A DNA stretch of 42,924 bases from positions 1-42,924 of the forward strand of contig JBMHDM010000039.1 of the NCBI GenBank assembly GCA_049889395.1, read 5' to 3'. This document shows, piece after piece, positions 4,486-12,772 of this stretch (its first letter is position 1; each line of letters starts with the position of its first letter). Source of the stretch: UBA3537 sp049889395 (GTDB taxonomy: Bacteria; Bacteroidota; Bacteroidia; Flavobacteriales; Flavobacteriaceae). The position numbers and the translations under genes are program-made. The notes beneath the pieces are model-generated. The model did not search any database. It worked only from the letters and a program-made list of their open reading frames with translations, and had not been told where the DNA came from.

Positions 4486-4560
4486 GGTGGAAGATCGGGT
4501 TCGAACCGACGACCTCCTGAACCACAATCAGGCGCTCTAACCAACTGAGCTACAACCACC
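4486..4560 (-). tRNA. tRNA-His (GTG)
   Basis: Minus-strand cloverleaf: D arm TAGCTCAGTTGGTTAGAGC, anticodon stem CCTGA/TCAGG with loop TTGTGGT and anticodon GTG, T arm with GGTTCGAACCC. The 5' end carries the extra G opposite a C at the discriminator position, the mark of tRNA-His. CCA is not encoded (CTT follows). The acceptor stem has GTGGTTG against CTTCCAC, which leaves two adjacent U-U mismatches. A promoter (4615-4585) and a terminator (4477-4450) flank it. The accessory DNA begins beyond its 3' end. Confidence 0.95.
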
Positions 4561-4584
4561 GTTTCACATCAAAAAATGCATGCG

Positions 4585-4615
4585 CAAATTTAAAGCATTT
4601 ATGATTTTATTCAAA
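4585..4615 (-). promoter_or_regulatory. Promoter of tRNA-His
   Basis: On the minus strand TTTG (4615-4612), a spacer of exactly 19 nt, and TAAATTTG (4592-4585). This is a full match to the Bacteroidota primary-sigma consensus (TTTG, N19, TAnnTTTG). The tRNA starts about 25 nt after the -7 box. Confidence 0.75.
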
Positions 4616-4627
4616 GATTTTTGTTTT

Positions 4628-5347
4628 TTATTTCAAATCAAAAATGGAGTCTACCGCAATTAGTCTTTCAGATTTAAACCCTTCCGCATAGCCTACACCA
4701 ACTAATCTACCCAAATCTGCTGCTCTGTAACGAATACTACTAAAAAAGTTTTGACTCGAAATTGGTGTTTCTGGTTCAGTACTATTTGGGTTATAGAATT
4801 GAGACTTATAAGCTGCCACTGCCTTCATTTTTGTATCAATAGTTGAACTTACATCAACTACAAAATCAGGCATAATATTTTTCCATTGTATATAACTGTA
4901 AACTGCTTTAGGACGCCAGGCAGTTTGCCGTTCCCCTGTTTCGTTTGTTGTTTCTAATTTTTTCAGGCCACTTAAAAAACAGGCATCACGCACTAAAGTA
5001 CTCGATTTGGCATGGTCTGTATGACGATCATCTATGGCGTTACAAAAAATGATTTCAGGTTTATGGGCTCTAATTTTTTTGATAATCTCTAGTTGATTTT
5101 CTTTGGTATTAAAAACAAAACCATCTGGAAATTCTAAATTTTCTCTAAAAGAAATTCCTAAAATTTTAGCGGCGGCATGGGCTTCTTTTTTTCGAATTTC
5201 AGCGGTTCCCCGTGTTCCCAATTCTCCCCGTGTTAAGTCAATTATGGCGGCCTTTTTTCCACTAAGAATTGCTTTGTGGAGTGTAGCGCCACAACTTAAT
5301 TCAACATCGTCTGGATGGGCACCAAAGGCTAAAATATCAACTTTCAT
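4628..5347 (-). CDS. bshB1: Bacillithiol biosynthesis deacetylase BshB1
   Basis: 239 residues of the LmbE-like zinc deacetylase family. The metal and catalytic motif AHPDD is at residues 10-14 (H11, D14), and the distal metal His is in DDRHTDH at 106-112. Bacillus-type BshB1 has GAHPDDVELSCGATLHK and TRGELGTRGTAEIRKKEA, both seen here. It removes acetate from GlcNAc-malate, the second step of bacillithiol synthesis, in the cytoplasm. It lies four bases after the stop of a trans-sulfuration enzyme gene and is probably in one operon with it, which links cysteine supply with bacillithiol. The length is normal. Confidence 0.92.
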   Translation of the reverse strand: MKVDILAFGAHPDDVELSCGATLHKAILSGKKAAIIDLTRGELGTRGTAEIRKKEAHAAAKILGISFRENLEFPDGFVFNTKENQLEIIKKIRAHKPEIIFCNAIDDRHTDHAKSSTLVRDACFLSGLKKLETTNETGERQTAWRPKAVYSYIQWKNIMPDFVVDVSSTIDTKMKAVAAYKSQFYNPNSTEPETPISSQNFFSSIRYRAADLGRLVGVGYAEGFKSERLIAVDSIFDLK

Positions 5348-5351
5348 AAGT

Positions 5352-6506
5352 TTAAATTTTGGAGCTGGCTAAAGCTGTTTTAATATCATAAATTAAATCT
5401 TTTTTGGATTCAATTCCAACAGAAAAACGAATCAATTGATCCGAAATACCTTGATTTTTTCGTTCAACCTCTGTTAGTAATGCATGAGAGGTTTTTGACG
5501 GTAGTATCATAGTGCTTTCCACGCCAGCTAAGCTCATCGAAGGTTTAATCAATTTAAGATGATTCAAAAACTTAGTCGTATCGTACAAATTTGACAATTC
5601 AAAAGAAAGCATCGCCCCAAAACCTTTCATTTGAATTTTGGCTAATTCATAATCTGGATGAGATATTAGTCCAGGGTAATAAACATGTTTTACTGCTTTA
5701 TTTTTAGATAAAAATTGGGCTATTTTTTTTGCGTTTTTTTGTTGAGCTTTGACACGAATAGCTAATGTTTTCATGCTTCGTTCGAGTAGCCAAACTGTGA
5801 AGTCGCTTAAGTTACCGCCAAAATCTTTGGCTAAATCCCAAATTTGATCAATATTGTTTTGTGTGGAAGCCACTGCTCCAGCACTTATATCACTGTGGCC
5901 TCCAAAATATTTGGTAGCTGAGTGAACAACGATATCAATTCCAAGTGTAATTGGATTTTGAACAATTGGTGTTGCAAAAGTATTGTCTATTGCAGTCGTA
6001 ATCTTGTGGGTTTTACCAAGCTTGGCAACAGAGAAAATATCAACAAGTTTAAGCAATGGGTTTGAGGGGGTTTCAATGTAAATTAGTTTGGTATTGCTTT
6101 GAATACAATCTTCAAAAGCTTTAGGCGTTAAGTTTTTTGTGAAAGTAAATTGAATACCATACGATTCAAAGTGAGATTCAATAAAATTTCGTGTTCCACC
6201 GTAAATATCATTTTGAATAATGGCATGATCACCAGACTTGAGGTATGTTAGCATGACTGACGAAATGGCTGCCATTCCTGATGAAAATATAAGACCGGCC
6301 TCAGCTTGTTCAATAGCAGCAATTTTTTGGGCTAAACCTTCTTGATTAGGGGTATTAAAATACCGTGGATATCGTTTGATATTCTGATTTAGAAATTCAT
6401 AGGAGGTTGATAAATACATGGGAGAAGTCGCACCACCGAACGTAGTATCTTCAATAGCACCTGTGTGGGTACAAATTGTATTTATACCGAAATCTCGTTT
6501 AAGCAT
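5352..6506 (-). CDS. Cystathionine gamma-synthase/lyase-family PLP enzyme
   Basis: 384 residues of the Cys/Met-metabolism PLP family. The PLP lysine is K199 in SATKYFGGHSD; the phosphate-binding SSGMAAISS lies at 75-83 and the Asp contacting the PLP ring in AIDNTF. Members interconvert homoserine esters, cystathionine, cysteine and methionine; sequence alone does not separate synthase from lyase. It starts at an ATG 19 nt after the tiny gene 6526-6633 and ends four bases before bshB1. The bacillithiol neighbour favours a cysteine-supplying role. Confidence 0.85.
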   Translation of the reverse strand: MLKRDFGINTICTHTGAIEDTTFGGATSPMYLSTSYEFLNQNIKRYPRYFNTPNQEGLAQKIAAIEQAEAGLIFSSGMAAISSVMLTYLKSGDHAIIQNDIYGGTRNFIESHFESYGIQFTFTKNLTPKAFEDCIQSNTKLIYIETPSNPLLKLVDIFSVAKLGKTHKITTAIDNTFATPIVQNPITLGIDIVVHSATKYFGGHSDISAGAVASTQNNIDQIWDLAKDFGGNLSDFTVWLLERSMKTLAIRVKAQQKNAKKIAQFLSKNKAVKHVYYPGLISHPDYELAKIQMKGFGAMLSFELSNLYDTTKFLNHLKLIKPSMSLAGVESTMILPSKTSHALLTEVERKNQGISDQLIRFSVGIESKKDLIYDIKTALASSKI

Positions 6507-6525
6507 TAAAAATATAAATTAAACG

Positions 6526-6633
6526 CTATTTTTTGTCTAAATCATTAAACTGTTTGATGAGCACGACTGCCCATACCGCCACGCAAACGGAAACAAAAAT
6601 GGAAAAATAAAGTACGATGTCGTTAGCGGCCAA
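6526..6633 (-). CDS. Tiny single-pass membrane protein, 35 residues
   Basis: TTG start at 6633 overlapping the preceding FSG-motif gene by 11 bp; stop TAG at 6528-6526. The protein is MAANDIVLYFSIFVSVCVAV, then WAVVLIKQFNDLDKK: one hydrophobic helix and a short charged end. The pairing and the LIKQFNDLDKK ending parallel the 1317-1517 gene (IVMRDFVSDKK), which also follows an FSG-motif gene. No ATG is available in the frame between the last stop and this point. The function is unknown; it may form a small membrane complex with its partner. Confidence 0.5.
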   Translation of the reverse strand: MAANDIVLYFSIFVSVCVAVWAVVLIKQFNDLDKK

Positions 6634-6808
6634 GGCGAAAGAGTTTAAAGAAAATCATGAGACCAACGAGCATAGGGGCCCAGATCCCAACAAAAATACC
6701 ATGTAATTGGTGTCCTGAAAAAAATAAATATTCGGACACTACTATAATCAATACACAGAGCATAAGCAATAGTGTATTGGTGATTCCTAACAATTTTATA
6801 AATTTCAT
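6623..6808 (-). CDS. Small two-pass membrane protein with FSGxQLxGIxVGxW motif
   Basis: 61 residues, ATG start. Two hydrophobic segments at about 8-29 (GITNTLLLMLCVLIIVVSEY) and 39-56 (FVGIWAPMLVGLMIFFKL) flank FSGHQLHGIFVGIW. It is a paralogue of the 1514-1687 product (FSGYQLEGIYVGLW). It is the first gene of a likely operon running through the tiny gene, the trans-sulfuration enzyme and bshB1. It is probably an inner-membrane protein; its link to sulfur metabolism is only positional. Confidence 0.6.
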   Translation of the reverse strand: MKFIKLLGITNTLLLMLCVLIIVVSEYLFFSGHQLHGIFVGIWAPMLVGLMIFFKLFRLGR

Positions 6809-6911
6809 TGAAGCTATTGTTTAAGCATCGAATTTAAAAAAAAATGAGTTTAAATGTCTAATAAATTTCAAAAAATTATCAACTTAAGATTATCTTCGCC
6901 AAAAAGCTAAT

Positions 6912-7571
6912 ATGTTGAAAGCTGTTTTGTTCGATATGGATGGAGTCATTGTAGACACAGAGCCTCTACACCACAAGGCCTATTACAATATGTTTGATCA
7001 AATTGGTATCGATGTGTCAGACTCACTCTACAGAAGTTTTACAGGCCAATCGACCATCAATATATGCAAAAAAATTTGTGATCGTTTTGGACTTAAATAC
7101 ACCCCAGAAGAACTCGTTCAAATTAAGAGAGATTACTTTACAACACTTTTTTTTGAAGACGATGGCTTACAGCTTATTGAAGGCGTTAAAGATTTAATTC
7201 AGGATTATTACACGAATGGATTAACACTAATATTGGCGTCTTCAGCATCAATGTTTACCATCAATAATGTGATGAATCGTTTTGAATTAGATTCGTTTTT
7301 TTCGGAAAAGTTAAGTGGCGCTGACTTGAAAGCGTCTAAACCCCATCCAGAAATTTTTATTAATGCGGCTGCGGCTGCTCATGCCCTGCCAAGCGAGTGT
7401 ATTGTTATTGAAGATTCAACCAATGGAATAATCGCTGCTCATGAGGCTGAAATTTTTTGTATAGCCTACAAAAGTGAAAATTCAAAAAATCAGGACTATT
7501 CTTTAGCCAACAGCGTAATTTCTAATTTCGATGAAATCAAATTCCAGAAAATAAAAACGATATTGGATTAA
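6912..7571 (+). CDS. HAD-superfamily phosphatase, beta-phosphoglucomutase-like
   Basis: 219 residues. HAD motif I DMDGV has the nucleophile and acid-base Asp at 8 and 10; motif II is in LASSAS near residue 110; motif III Lys is in KASKPHPE; motif IV is IEDSTNG. The helical cap between motifs I and II is the type seen in beta-phosphoglucomutase and phosphoglycolate phosphatase relatives. It likely acts on a small sugar phosphate; the substrate cannot be told. It is a single gene whose stop overlaps the ccsBA stop by four bases (TTAA). Confidence 0.85.
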   Translation: MLKAVLFDMDGVIVDTEPLHHKAYYNMFDQIGIDVSDSLYRSFTGQSTINICKKICDRFGLKYTPEELVQIKRDYFTTLFFEDDGLQLIEGVKDLIQDYYTNGLTLILASSASMFTINNVMNRFELDSFFSEKLSGADLKASKPHPEIFINAAAAAHALPSECIVIEDSTNGIIAAHEAEIFCIAYKSENSKNQDYSLANSVISNFDEIKFQKIKTILD

Positions 7572-10500
7572 TTTTTGACGTAAAATTTGCGGTATTTGAC
7601 ATAAGCCAATATACTGATTACAATCAGAATTGATAATGATAAAACGATATACATTATACTAATTTCTTGGTCGTCTTTAGCATAAGAATGCAGGCCTGCC
7701 AAATAAAAATTGACACCAAAATAGGTCATCAAAATACTGCCAAATGCAAGAACAGAGGCAATATTGAATAACAAACGGTTTCTGAGTCCCGGAATCAGTC
7801 GCATGTGGATCACAAAAGCGTAAACCATGATGCTAATGAGGGCCCAAGTTTCTTTGGGATCCCAACCCCAATACCGCCCCCAACTCTCATTAGCCCACAT
7901 CCCACCTAAAAAATTCCCAATAGTCAGCATAACTAAACCAACTGTCAGCGCCATTTCATTAATAGTGGTTAACTCATTGATATTCAACTTCATTTTAAGT
8001 TGATTTTTGGCTGTTGTTAAAATCATCAACAACAAGGCTATAATACCCAAAATCATTCCTAAAGCAAAAGGCCCATAACTCCCTACTATTATAGCCACGT
8101 GAATCATCAGCCAATAGCTATTTAATACGGGTTGCAGATTTCCAATTGAGGGGTCCATCCAATTCCAGTGGGCAATCATCAGAATCATAGCTGTCACAAA
8201 TGCGGTTGATGCGAAGGTCAGATTACTTTTCTGTCCTAACATAACACCAAAGGCCATGGTGGCCCATGCCACATAAATCATAGATTCATAGGCATCGCTC
8301 CATGGCGCATGACCGGAGATGTACCAGCGGGCAATTAGACCGATAGTATGAAGTCCGAAACATATATATATCAAAGTTTTGAAAATTGTTACGGATACAT
8401 TTAGAATGTTACTCTTATCTTTTAAGATTTGTATAATCAGAAGGATGAACATCAAACTACTGGCGTACATATACCAACTGAATAACTTTTTGAAGATATC
8501 GTATTTGTTGTACTGTATTTCGGTTTTTATTTTTTGATCTGAAAGCATGGCAGAGCCACCATATTTGATTTGAGATTTCTTGATCGCGTTCAATAAGTTT
8601 TGACTTCTCGAAAAATCTATTTTTTGAACCTTATCATTTTGCAATGTAGCAAGGTAAGCTAAAAATCCTGTACGAATAAAATTGCCATATAGAGTATCGT
8701 TCAATACCAAGCCCTTTTGAACAAATTCTTTGGGCGCCACCCATTTGTTGTTTTCATCGTTAGGGATAGGAAACAAACGAAGGGCGTCACCCTCCAATGT
8801 ATTGAACAACAGACTGACACGTTGATCGGCTTCTTTAAATTCTTTTTGTATGGCAGTTGGCACTTGGGCGCTGTAGGCATCCTCCAAATAGGGACCCAAT
8901 TTGTAATTCAAGTTTGAATCCAAGAAATCGATCAGAGCAGCATATTTTTGGATTTTAGGAATACCAATGAGACTGCGGATTGTATCTGCTTTTTTGGGTT
9001 TTAGATATATTATCGGAACATTGTACCAAAGCTGTGGGCTTTCTTGCATGGACAAGAAAACTTGATTCGCAGTATAATTTTTATACATATCCTTCTTGGA
9101 TAACTTACGCAAAAGCTCAGAAGCGTAGGTATTTACTGGTTTCATTCGACCATCCGCATCTTGAATGACCAAGTAGCCCAAAGAATCGGCTGGGGCCACA
9201 GGTGTAATGTTTTGTTTTAAAATTGAATCCACCTGCGACAATGAGGGTCTTTGGAAAGCATGATCACCACTATGTTGTTGGGCCATAACAGGATTAAACA
9301 TGCATACCAAAAGGATGGTCAGAGCGGTTTTTTTTAATTTGATTTTCTTTAATTGTTTACGCAATACTTCCATCCTAGCCCCCCTACTGACGAGTATTGC
9401 CATTAATCCAAAATACAATAGATAATAGCCTAAGTAAGTAAACCAAGTCCCCCAATAGTCGTGATTAACAGATAAAACGGTACCTTTCTCATCGGAGTCA
9501 AAAGAGGATTGAAAAAACCGATAACCTCTATGGTTCAAAATATGGTTCATGTAGATGTGAAAATCGAATTCTCCCTCATTGGGGTCCAAAACAGTGACTT
9601 TGCTTTCAAATGAGGAATAACTTTTTTCTGTTCCAGGGTAACGCTCTGCTATGAAATCATTGAGTTTAATGTCAAAGGGTAGTTTTAACAGTTGAGATCC
9701 GTATTTAAAGGCAAAAACCAATCCCCCAACTTGAATTTGTTTAAAGGGATTATTGACACCTTGCCCACCAAGAAGTTTTACAATTTTAGTATCATCATTA
9801 GCCGTTACACTCAAGGCGATACCATCCTCATCTCCTTTTAGTAATTGGGATTTTTTGACCACATCAAAAACCCCTTTTATGACTGGTTTTGGAAACACAA
9901 TAGCTTGATTTCCAATGAGATATCTAGATCGTAGTTGTAAGGGTTGAATGCTATCTTTGAACAGTCTCCCTTGTTGGCCGGTGGCCATTGTCATGTACTC
10001 TCCTTCAAACGGCGATTCTATAGTCAGACCATTTGCTTCAGAGAAGGTGATATTAATGGCCCCTGAAGTGGGTTTGTTTAGCGCATAAAGCACATTGTGA
10101 ATGCTACTCACTTGTCCCAATTTTAAGAAGTGATTGTGAGGCGTTCCCGCTCCTGCTTCAACTAATTTTAAATAATACTCACCATCATCATTGGGCACTA
10201 TATCTTCTTCTGCACCAGAGATAAAATCAACTAGCTCAATTGTTACTTTAGTGGAATTATAGGATGTTTCAAGTGTGTAATCATTTTTGAGACGTGGCGA
10301 AAAATCTACCTCATCGTTGTGAACACGGCGTTGTAATTGACCATTGATTTCATAATCACCATCTATGTATGTTGTTAAATATGTTTTTTGGGATAAAAAT
10401 GTATTTTCGGTAGCACCTTCTCTAATAGACATCATACCTTCAAAACCATAATATCTTGTGATGAATGCTCCTAGTAAAATGAAAATAAAAGACAAGTGAA

Positions 10501-10753
10501 GCGTTAAAGTAGCCCACTTTTCTTTTCGAAGTAATTTGTACCTGAAAATATTACCCACAAAATTTATCATAAAAACGACCATGATCAGCTCAAACCACCA
10601 AGCGTTATAAATTAAAGTTCTCGAATATGGTGTCGGTGAAGTGCTCTGCCCCTGGTCCATAAATGTACCGATTGCCATAGCAACGGCATAAAGGACAAAT
10701 AATACAGCAGTCAGTCGTGTAGAAAAGAGGATATTGGCTAATTTTTTAAACAT
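7568..10753 (-). CDS. ccsBA: Fused ResB-CcsA cytochrome c biogenesis protein
   Basis: 1061 residues. The N-terminal half is ResB/CcsB-like: membrane segments near 14-30, 55-72 and 83-98, a large periplasmic region, and another segment near 440. A second hydrophobic segment near 470-490 (ALTILLVCMFNPVMA) precedes another periplasmic part. The C-terminal third is CcsA with several membrane helices and the heme-handling WWD motif WGRYWGWDPKETW near residues 958-970. The protein exports heme and attaches it to apocytochromes c at the periplasmic face (System II). Bacteroidota often have this fusion. It lies alone on the minus strand with a promoter at 10786-10779. Confidence 0.92.
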   Translation of the reverse strand: MFKKLANILFSTRLTAVLFVLYAVAMAIGTFMDQGQSTSPTPYSRTLIYNAWWFELIMVVFMINFVGNIFRYKLLRKEKWATLTLHLSFIFILLGAFITRYYGFEGMMSIREGATENTFLSQKTYLTTYIDGDYEINGQLQRRVHNDEVDFSPRLKNDYTLETSYNSTKVTIELVDFISGAEEDIVPNDDGEYYLKLVEAGAGTPHNHFLKLGQVSSIHNVLYALNKPTSGAINITFSEANGLTIESPFEGEYMTMATGQQGRLFKDSIQPLQLRSRYLIGNQAIVFPKPVIKGVFDVVKKSQLLKGDEDGIALSVTANDDTKIVKLLGGQGVNNPFKQIQVGGLVFAFKYGSQLLKLPFDIKLNDFIAERYPGTEKSYSSFESKVTVLDPNEGEFDFHIYMNHILNHRGYRFFQSSFDSDEKGTVLSVNHDYWGTWFTYLGYYLLYFGLMAILVSRGARMEVLRKQLKKIKLKKTALTILLVCMFNPVMAQQHSGDHAFQRPSLSQVDSILKQNITPVAPADSLGYLVIQDADGRMKPVNTYASELLRKLSKKDMYKNYTANQVFLSMQESPQLWYNVPIIYLKPKKADTIRSLIGIPKIQKYAALIDFLDSNLNYKLGPYLEDAYSAQVPTAIQKEFKEADQRVSLLFNTLEGDALRLFPIPNDENNKWVAPKEFVQKGLVLNDTLYGNFIRTGFLAYLATLQNDKVQKIDFSRSQNLLNAIKKSQIKYGGSAMLSDQKIKTEIQYNKYDIFKKLFSWYMYASSLMFILLIIQILKDKSNILNVSVTIFKTLIYICFGLHTIGLIARWYISGHAPWSDAYESMIYVAWATMAFGVMLGQKSNLTFASTAFVTAMILMIAHWNWMDPSIGNLQPVLNSYWLMIHVAIIVGSYGPFALGMILGIIALLLMILTTAKNQLKMKLNINELTTINEMALTVGLVMLTIGNFLGGMWANESWGRYWGWDPKETWALISIMVYAFVIHMRLIPGLRNRLLFNIASVLAFGSILMTYFGVNFYLAGLHSYAKDDQEISIMYIVLSLSILIVISILAYVKYRKFYVKN

Positions 10754-10778
10754 AAAAATTCCAAAATTTTTTGAATGA

Positions 10779-10786
10779 CAAAGGTA
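10779..10786 (-). promoter_or_regulatory. -7 box of the ccsBA promoter
   Basis: Minus-strand TACCTTTG, a full TAnnTTTG match, 26 bases before the ccsBA start codon. No clean TTTG is found at the -33 distance. It lies in the 148-bp divergent region shared with the gene at 10902. Confidence 0.5.
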
Positions 10787-10901
10787 CTTACTTTTTGCAA
10801 AAAATTAATTTCAAAATTCAGCTTTTAACATTTTTTACTAAAAAACTCACAAAGACGTTTTCAAACTTTCAATTCCATGAATTCTTGTGTAAATTAGCCA
10901 T

Positions 10902-11660
10902 ATGATTAATATTGTTGTTTTGGGCGCTGGCCATGTAGGTACGCATTTGAGCAAAGCTATTGATGAAGCCACGGATTTGAACCTCTTGCAATGGTACAAT
11001 AGGTCCCAAAAAAGAGATCACACAATCCCGCAACACCTGTCAATCAATTCCGACATTTCAACACTTCCTGAAGCTGACTTATATATCATTGCCGTAAGTG
11101 ATGATGCTGTAGATAAAGTATCCAATCAACTACCATTTGACAATCGATTGGTAGTTCACACTTCTGGCAGTGTACCGATGCGTGCCCTTAATAACAAAAA
11201 TAGACGAGGTGTTTTATATCCGCTTCAAACCTTTTCCAAGTCAACAAATATTAGCTTCAACCATGTACCATTGTGTATTGAAGCTAGTGATAAAAAAGAT
11301 AGATCCTTATTAAAATCTGTTGCGCAATCACTAGAAAGTCCAAGCTATACCATCAGTTCTGAACAGCGACAAACACTACACCTTGCGGCTGTTTTTGTAA
11401 ATAATTTTACAAACCAATTGTTTAGAATAGGCCATGAATTGACGGATGAAAAAAGCTTGGATTTTGAAATTTTAAAACCGCTTATTCAAGAAACCGCCAA
11501 TAAGGTACAAAGCCTATCCCCTTACTTAGCTCAAACAGGACCCGCCAAACGTAAAGATTCTCAAACCTTAAAAAAACATTTAGGTCTTTTGGAAAATCAT
11601 CCGAATTTTCAAGATATTTACAAGATTCTAACACAATCAATACAAAACACACATGACTAA
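10902..11660 (+). CDS. Rossmann-fold protein with DUF2520 C-terminal domain
   Basis: 252 residues. The N-terminus has a nucleotide-binding GAGHVG (residues 8-13) and a Rossmann-like domain to about residue 125 (IIAVSDDAVDKV, VVHTSGSVPMRAL, GVLYPLQTFS). The rest is helical and fits the DUF2520 domain related to the C-terminal half of ketopantoate reductase-type dehydrogenases. It is probably an NAD(P)-dependent oxidoreductase of unknown substrate. It is first in an operon with a KdsC-like phosphatase and maf; its stop overlaps the next ATG region. Confidence 0.8.
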   Translation: MINIVVLGAGHVGTHLSKAIDEATDLNLLQWYNRSQKRDHTIPQHLSINSDISTLPEADLYIIAVSDDAVDKVSNQLPFDNRLVVHTSGSVPMRALNNKNRRGVLYPLQTFSKSTNISFNHVPLCIEASDKKDRSLLKSVAQSLESPSYTISSEQRQTLHLAAVFVNNFTNQLFRIGHELTDEKSLDFEILKPLIQETANKVQSLSPYLAQTGPAKRKDSQTLKKHLGLLENHPNFQDIYKILTQSIQNTHD

Positions 11661-12183
11661 AATGAGTTACAAAACAATTTTGAAAGATATATCAACACTG
11701 GTATTTGATATTGATGGAGTATTGACAGACAGTAGCGTTTTGGTGACTAGCGAAGGTGAATTACTAAGAAAGATGAATACTAGAGATGGTTTTGCTTTGA
11801 AAGCAGCTGTCGATGCAGGATTAACCGTATGTGTTATATCAGGTGGCCGAAATGAAGGTGTTCGAAAACGCCTCGAAGGTTTAGGAGTAAGTCATGTTTT
11901 CTTGGGGTGTCACGACAAAGAAAAACAATTGAAAACCCTGTTGAAAACTCTAAACACCTCTGCAAAAGAAGTCATGTATATGGGTGATGATATCCCTGAT
12001 ATTCCCGCCATGTTGATGGTAGGTTTACCTAGTTGTCCGCAAGACGCAGCACCAGAAGTTAAGCGAGTCAGCCAATACATCTCACATGTTAAAGGAGGAT
12101 ATGGGGCTGCTCGCGATATTATTGAACAAATCTTAAAAATAAAAGGAAATTGGATGGCAGGTTTTGATGCCCAATACGATTAA
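11653..12183 (+). CDS. KdsC-like HAD phosphatase (KDO 8-phosphate phosphatase family)
   Basis: 176 residues, a capless HAD enzyme of KdsC type. Motif I DIDGVLTD has Asp at 19 and 21; motif II Ser is in VISGGRNEG; the Lys lies in GCHDKEKQLK; motif IV is GDDIPDIPAM. The family removes phosphate from 3-deoxy-D-manno-octulosonate 8-phosphate for lipid A core synthesis, usually as a tetramer. The start at 11653 overlaps the upstream stop; ATG 11662 is an equally good alternative. It lies between a DUF2520 gene and maf. Confidence 0.85.
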   Translation: MTKMSYKTILKDISTLVFDIDGVLTDSSVLVTSEGELLRKMNTRDGFALKAAVDAGLTVCVISGGRNEGVRKRLEGLGVSHVFLGCHDKEKQLKTLLKTLNTSAKEVMYMGDDIPDIPAMLMVGLPSCPQDAAPEVKRVSQYISHVKGGYGAARDIIEQILKIKGNWMAGFDAQYD

Positions 12184-12190
12184 TATTCTT

Positions 12191-12772
12191 ATGTTAAAGT
12201 CTAAATTAAGTAACAGGCGTATTATTTTGGCATCAGGCTCTCCCAGAAGACAAGAATTACTCAAACAACTTGATATTCCGTTCAAAATTTACATCAAACC
12301 TGTTGATGAATCTTTTCCACTTTCCTTGCGACAGCATCAAATTTCAGATTATTTGGCTCAAAAAAAAGCGCATGAATTTGATGGTGAACTTCAAAACCAG
12401 GATATTTTAATTACAAGTGATACGATAGTTTGGCTTAAAGAAAAAGCATTAGGAAAACCATCAAGTCGCCATGATGCCCTCGAAATGCTAAATGAGATAA
12501 GTGGTCAAACCCATGAAGTTATAACATCAATTTGCTTGACTTCAGTTGATAAACAACATACCGATCATGCGGTTACAAAAGTTACTTTCAAAAATTTGTC
12601 CTCAGAAGAGATCAAATATTACATCGATCATTTTAATCCTATGGACAAAGCGGGTGCATACGGCATTCAAGATTGGATTGGACAAATCGGTATTACTGGA
12701 ATTCAAGGATCTTACTATAACGTTATGGGCTTTCCAATGGATATTGTTTACAAGAGTCTACTTGAATTTTAA
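12191..12772 (+). CDS. maf: Maf-family nucleotide pyrophosphatase
   Basis: 193 residues from the ATG at 12191; an earlier ATG at 12167 would overlap the gene upstream and add a non-conserved front. The phosphate-binding ASGSPRR is at 14-20, the catalytic Asp in TSDTIVW, and the family end-motif in AGAYGIQDWIG. Maf proteins hydrolyse dTTP, UTP or modified nucleotides to monophosphates, acting as housekeeping enzymes. It is third in the operon. Its 3' end overlaps the convergent hydrolase gene by 15 bp. Confidence 0.9.
   Translation: MLKSKLSNRRIILASGSPRRQELLKQLDIPFKIYIKPVDESFPLSLRQHQISDYLAQKKAHEFDGELQNQDILITSDTIVWLKEKALGKPSSRHDALEMLNEISGQTHEVITSICLTSVDKQHTDHAVTKVTFKNLSSEEIKYYIDHFNPMDKAGAYGIQDWIGQIGITGIQGSYYNVMGFPMDIVYKSLLEF

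Noticed and set aside
5103..5372. Long plus-strand frame opposite bshB1
   Set aside because: It is antisense to a gene with clear family motifs and has no independent features; other frames opposite ccsBA, tilS, pheT, trxB and mutB were dropped for the same reason.
9300..9420. Split of ccsBA into two genes near the middle
   Set aside because: The frame is continuous for 1061 codons, and the hydrophobic segment there is expected at the join of the ResB and CcsA parts.
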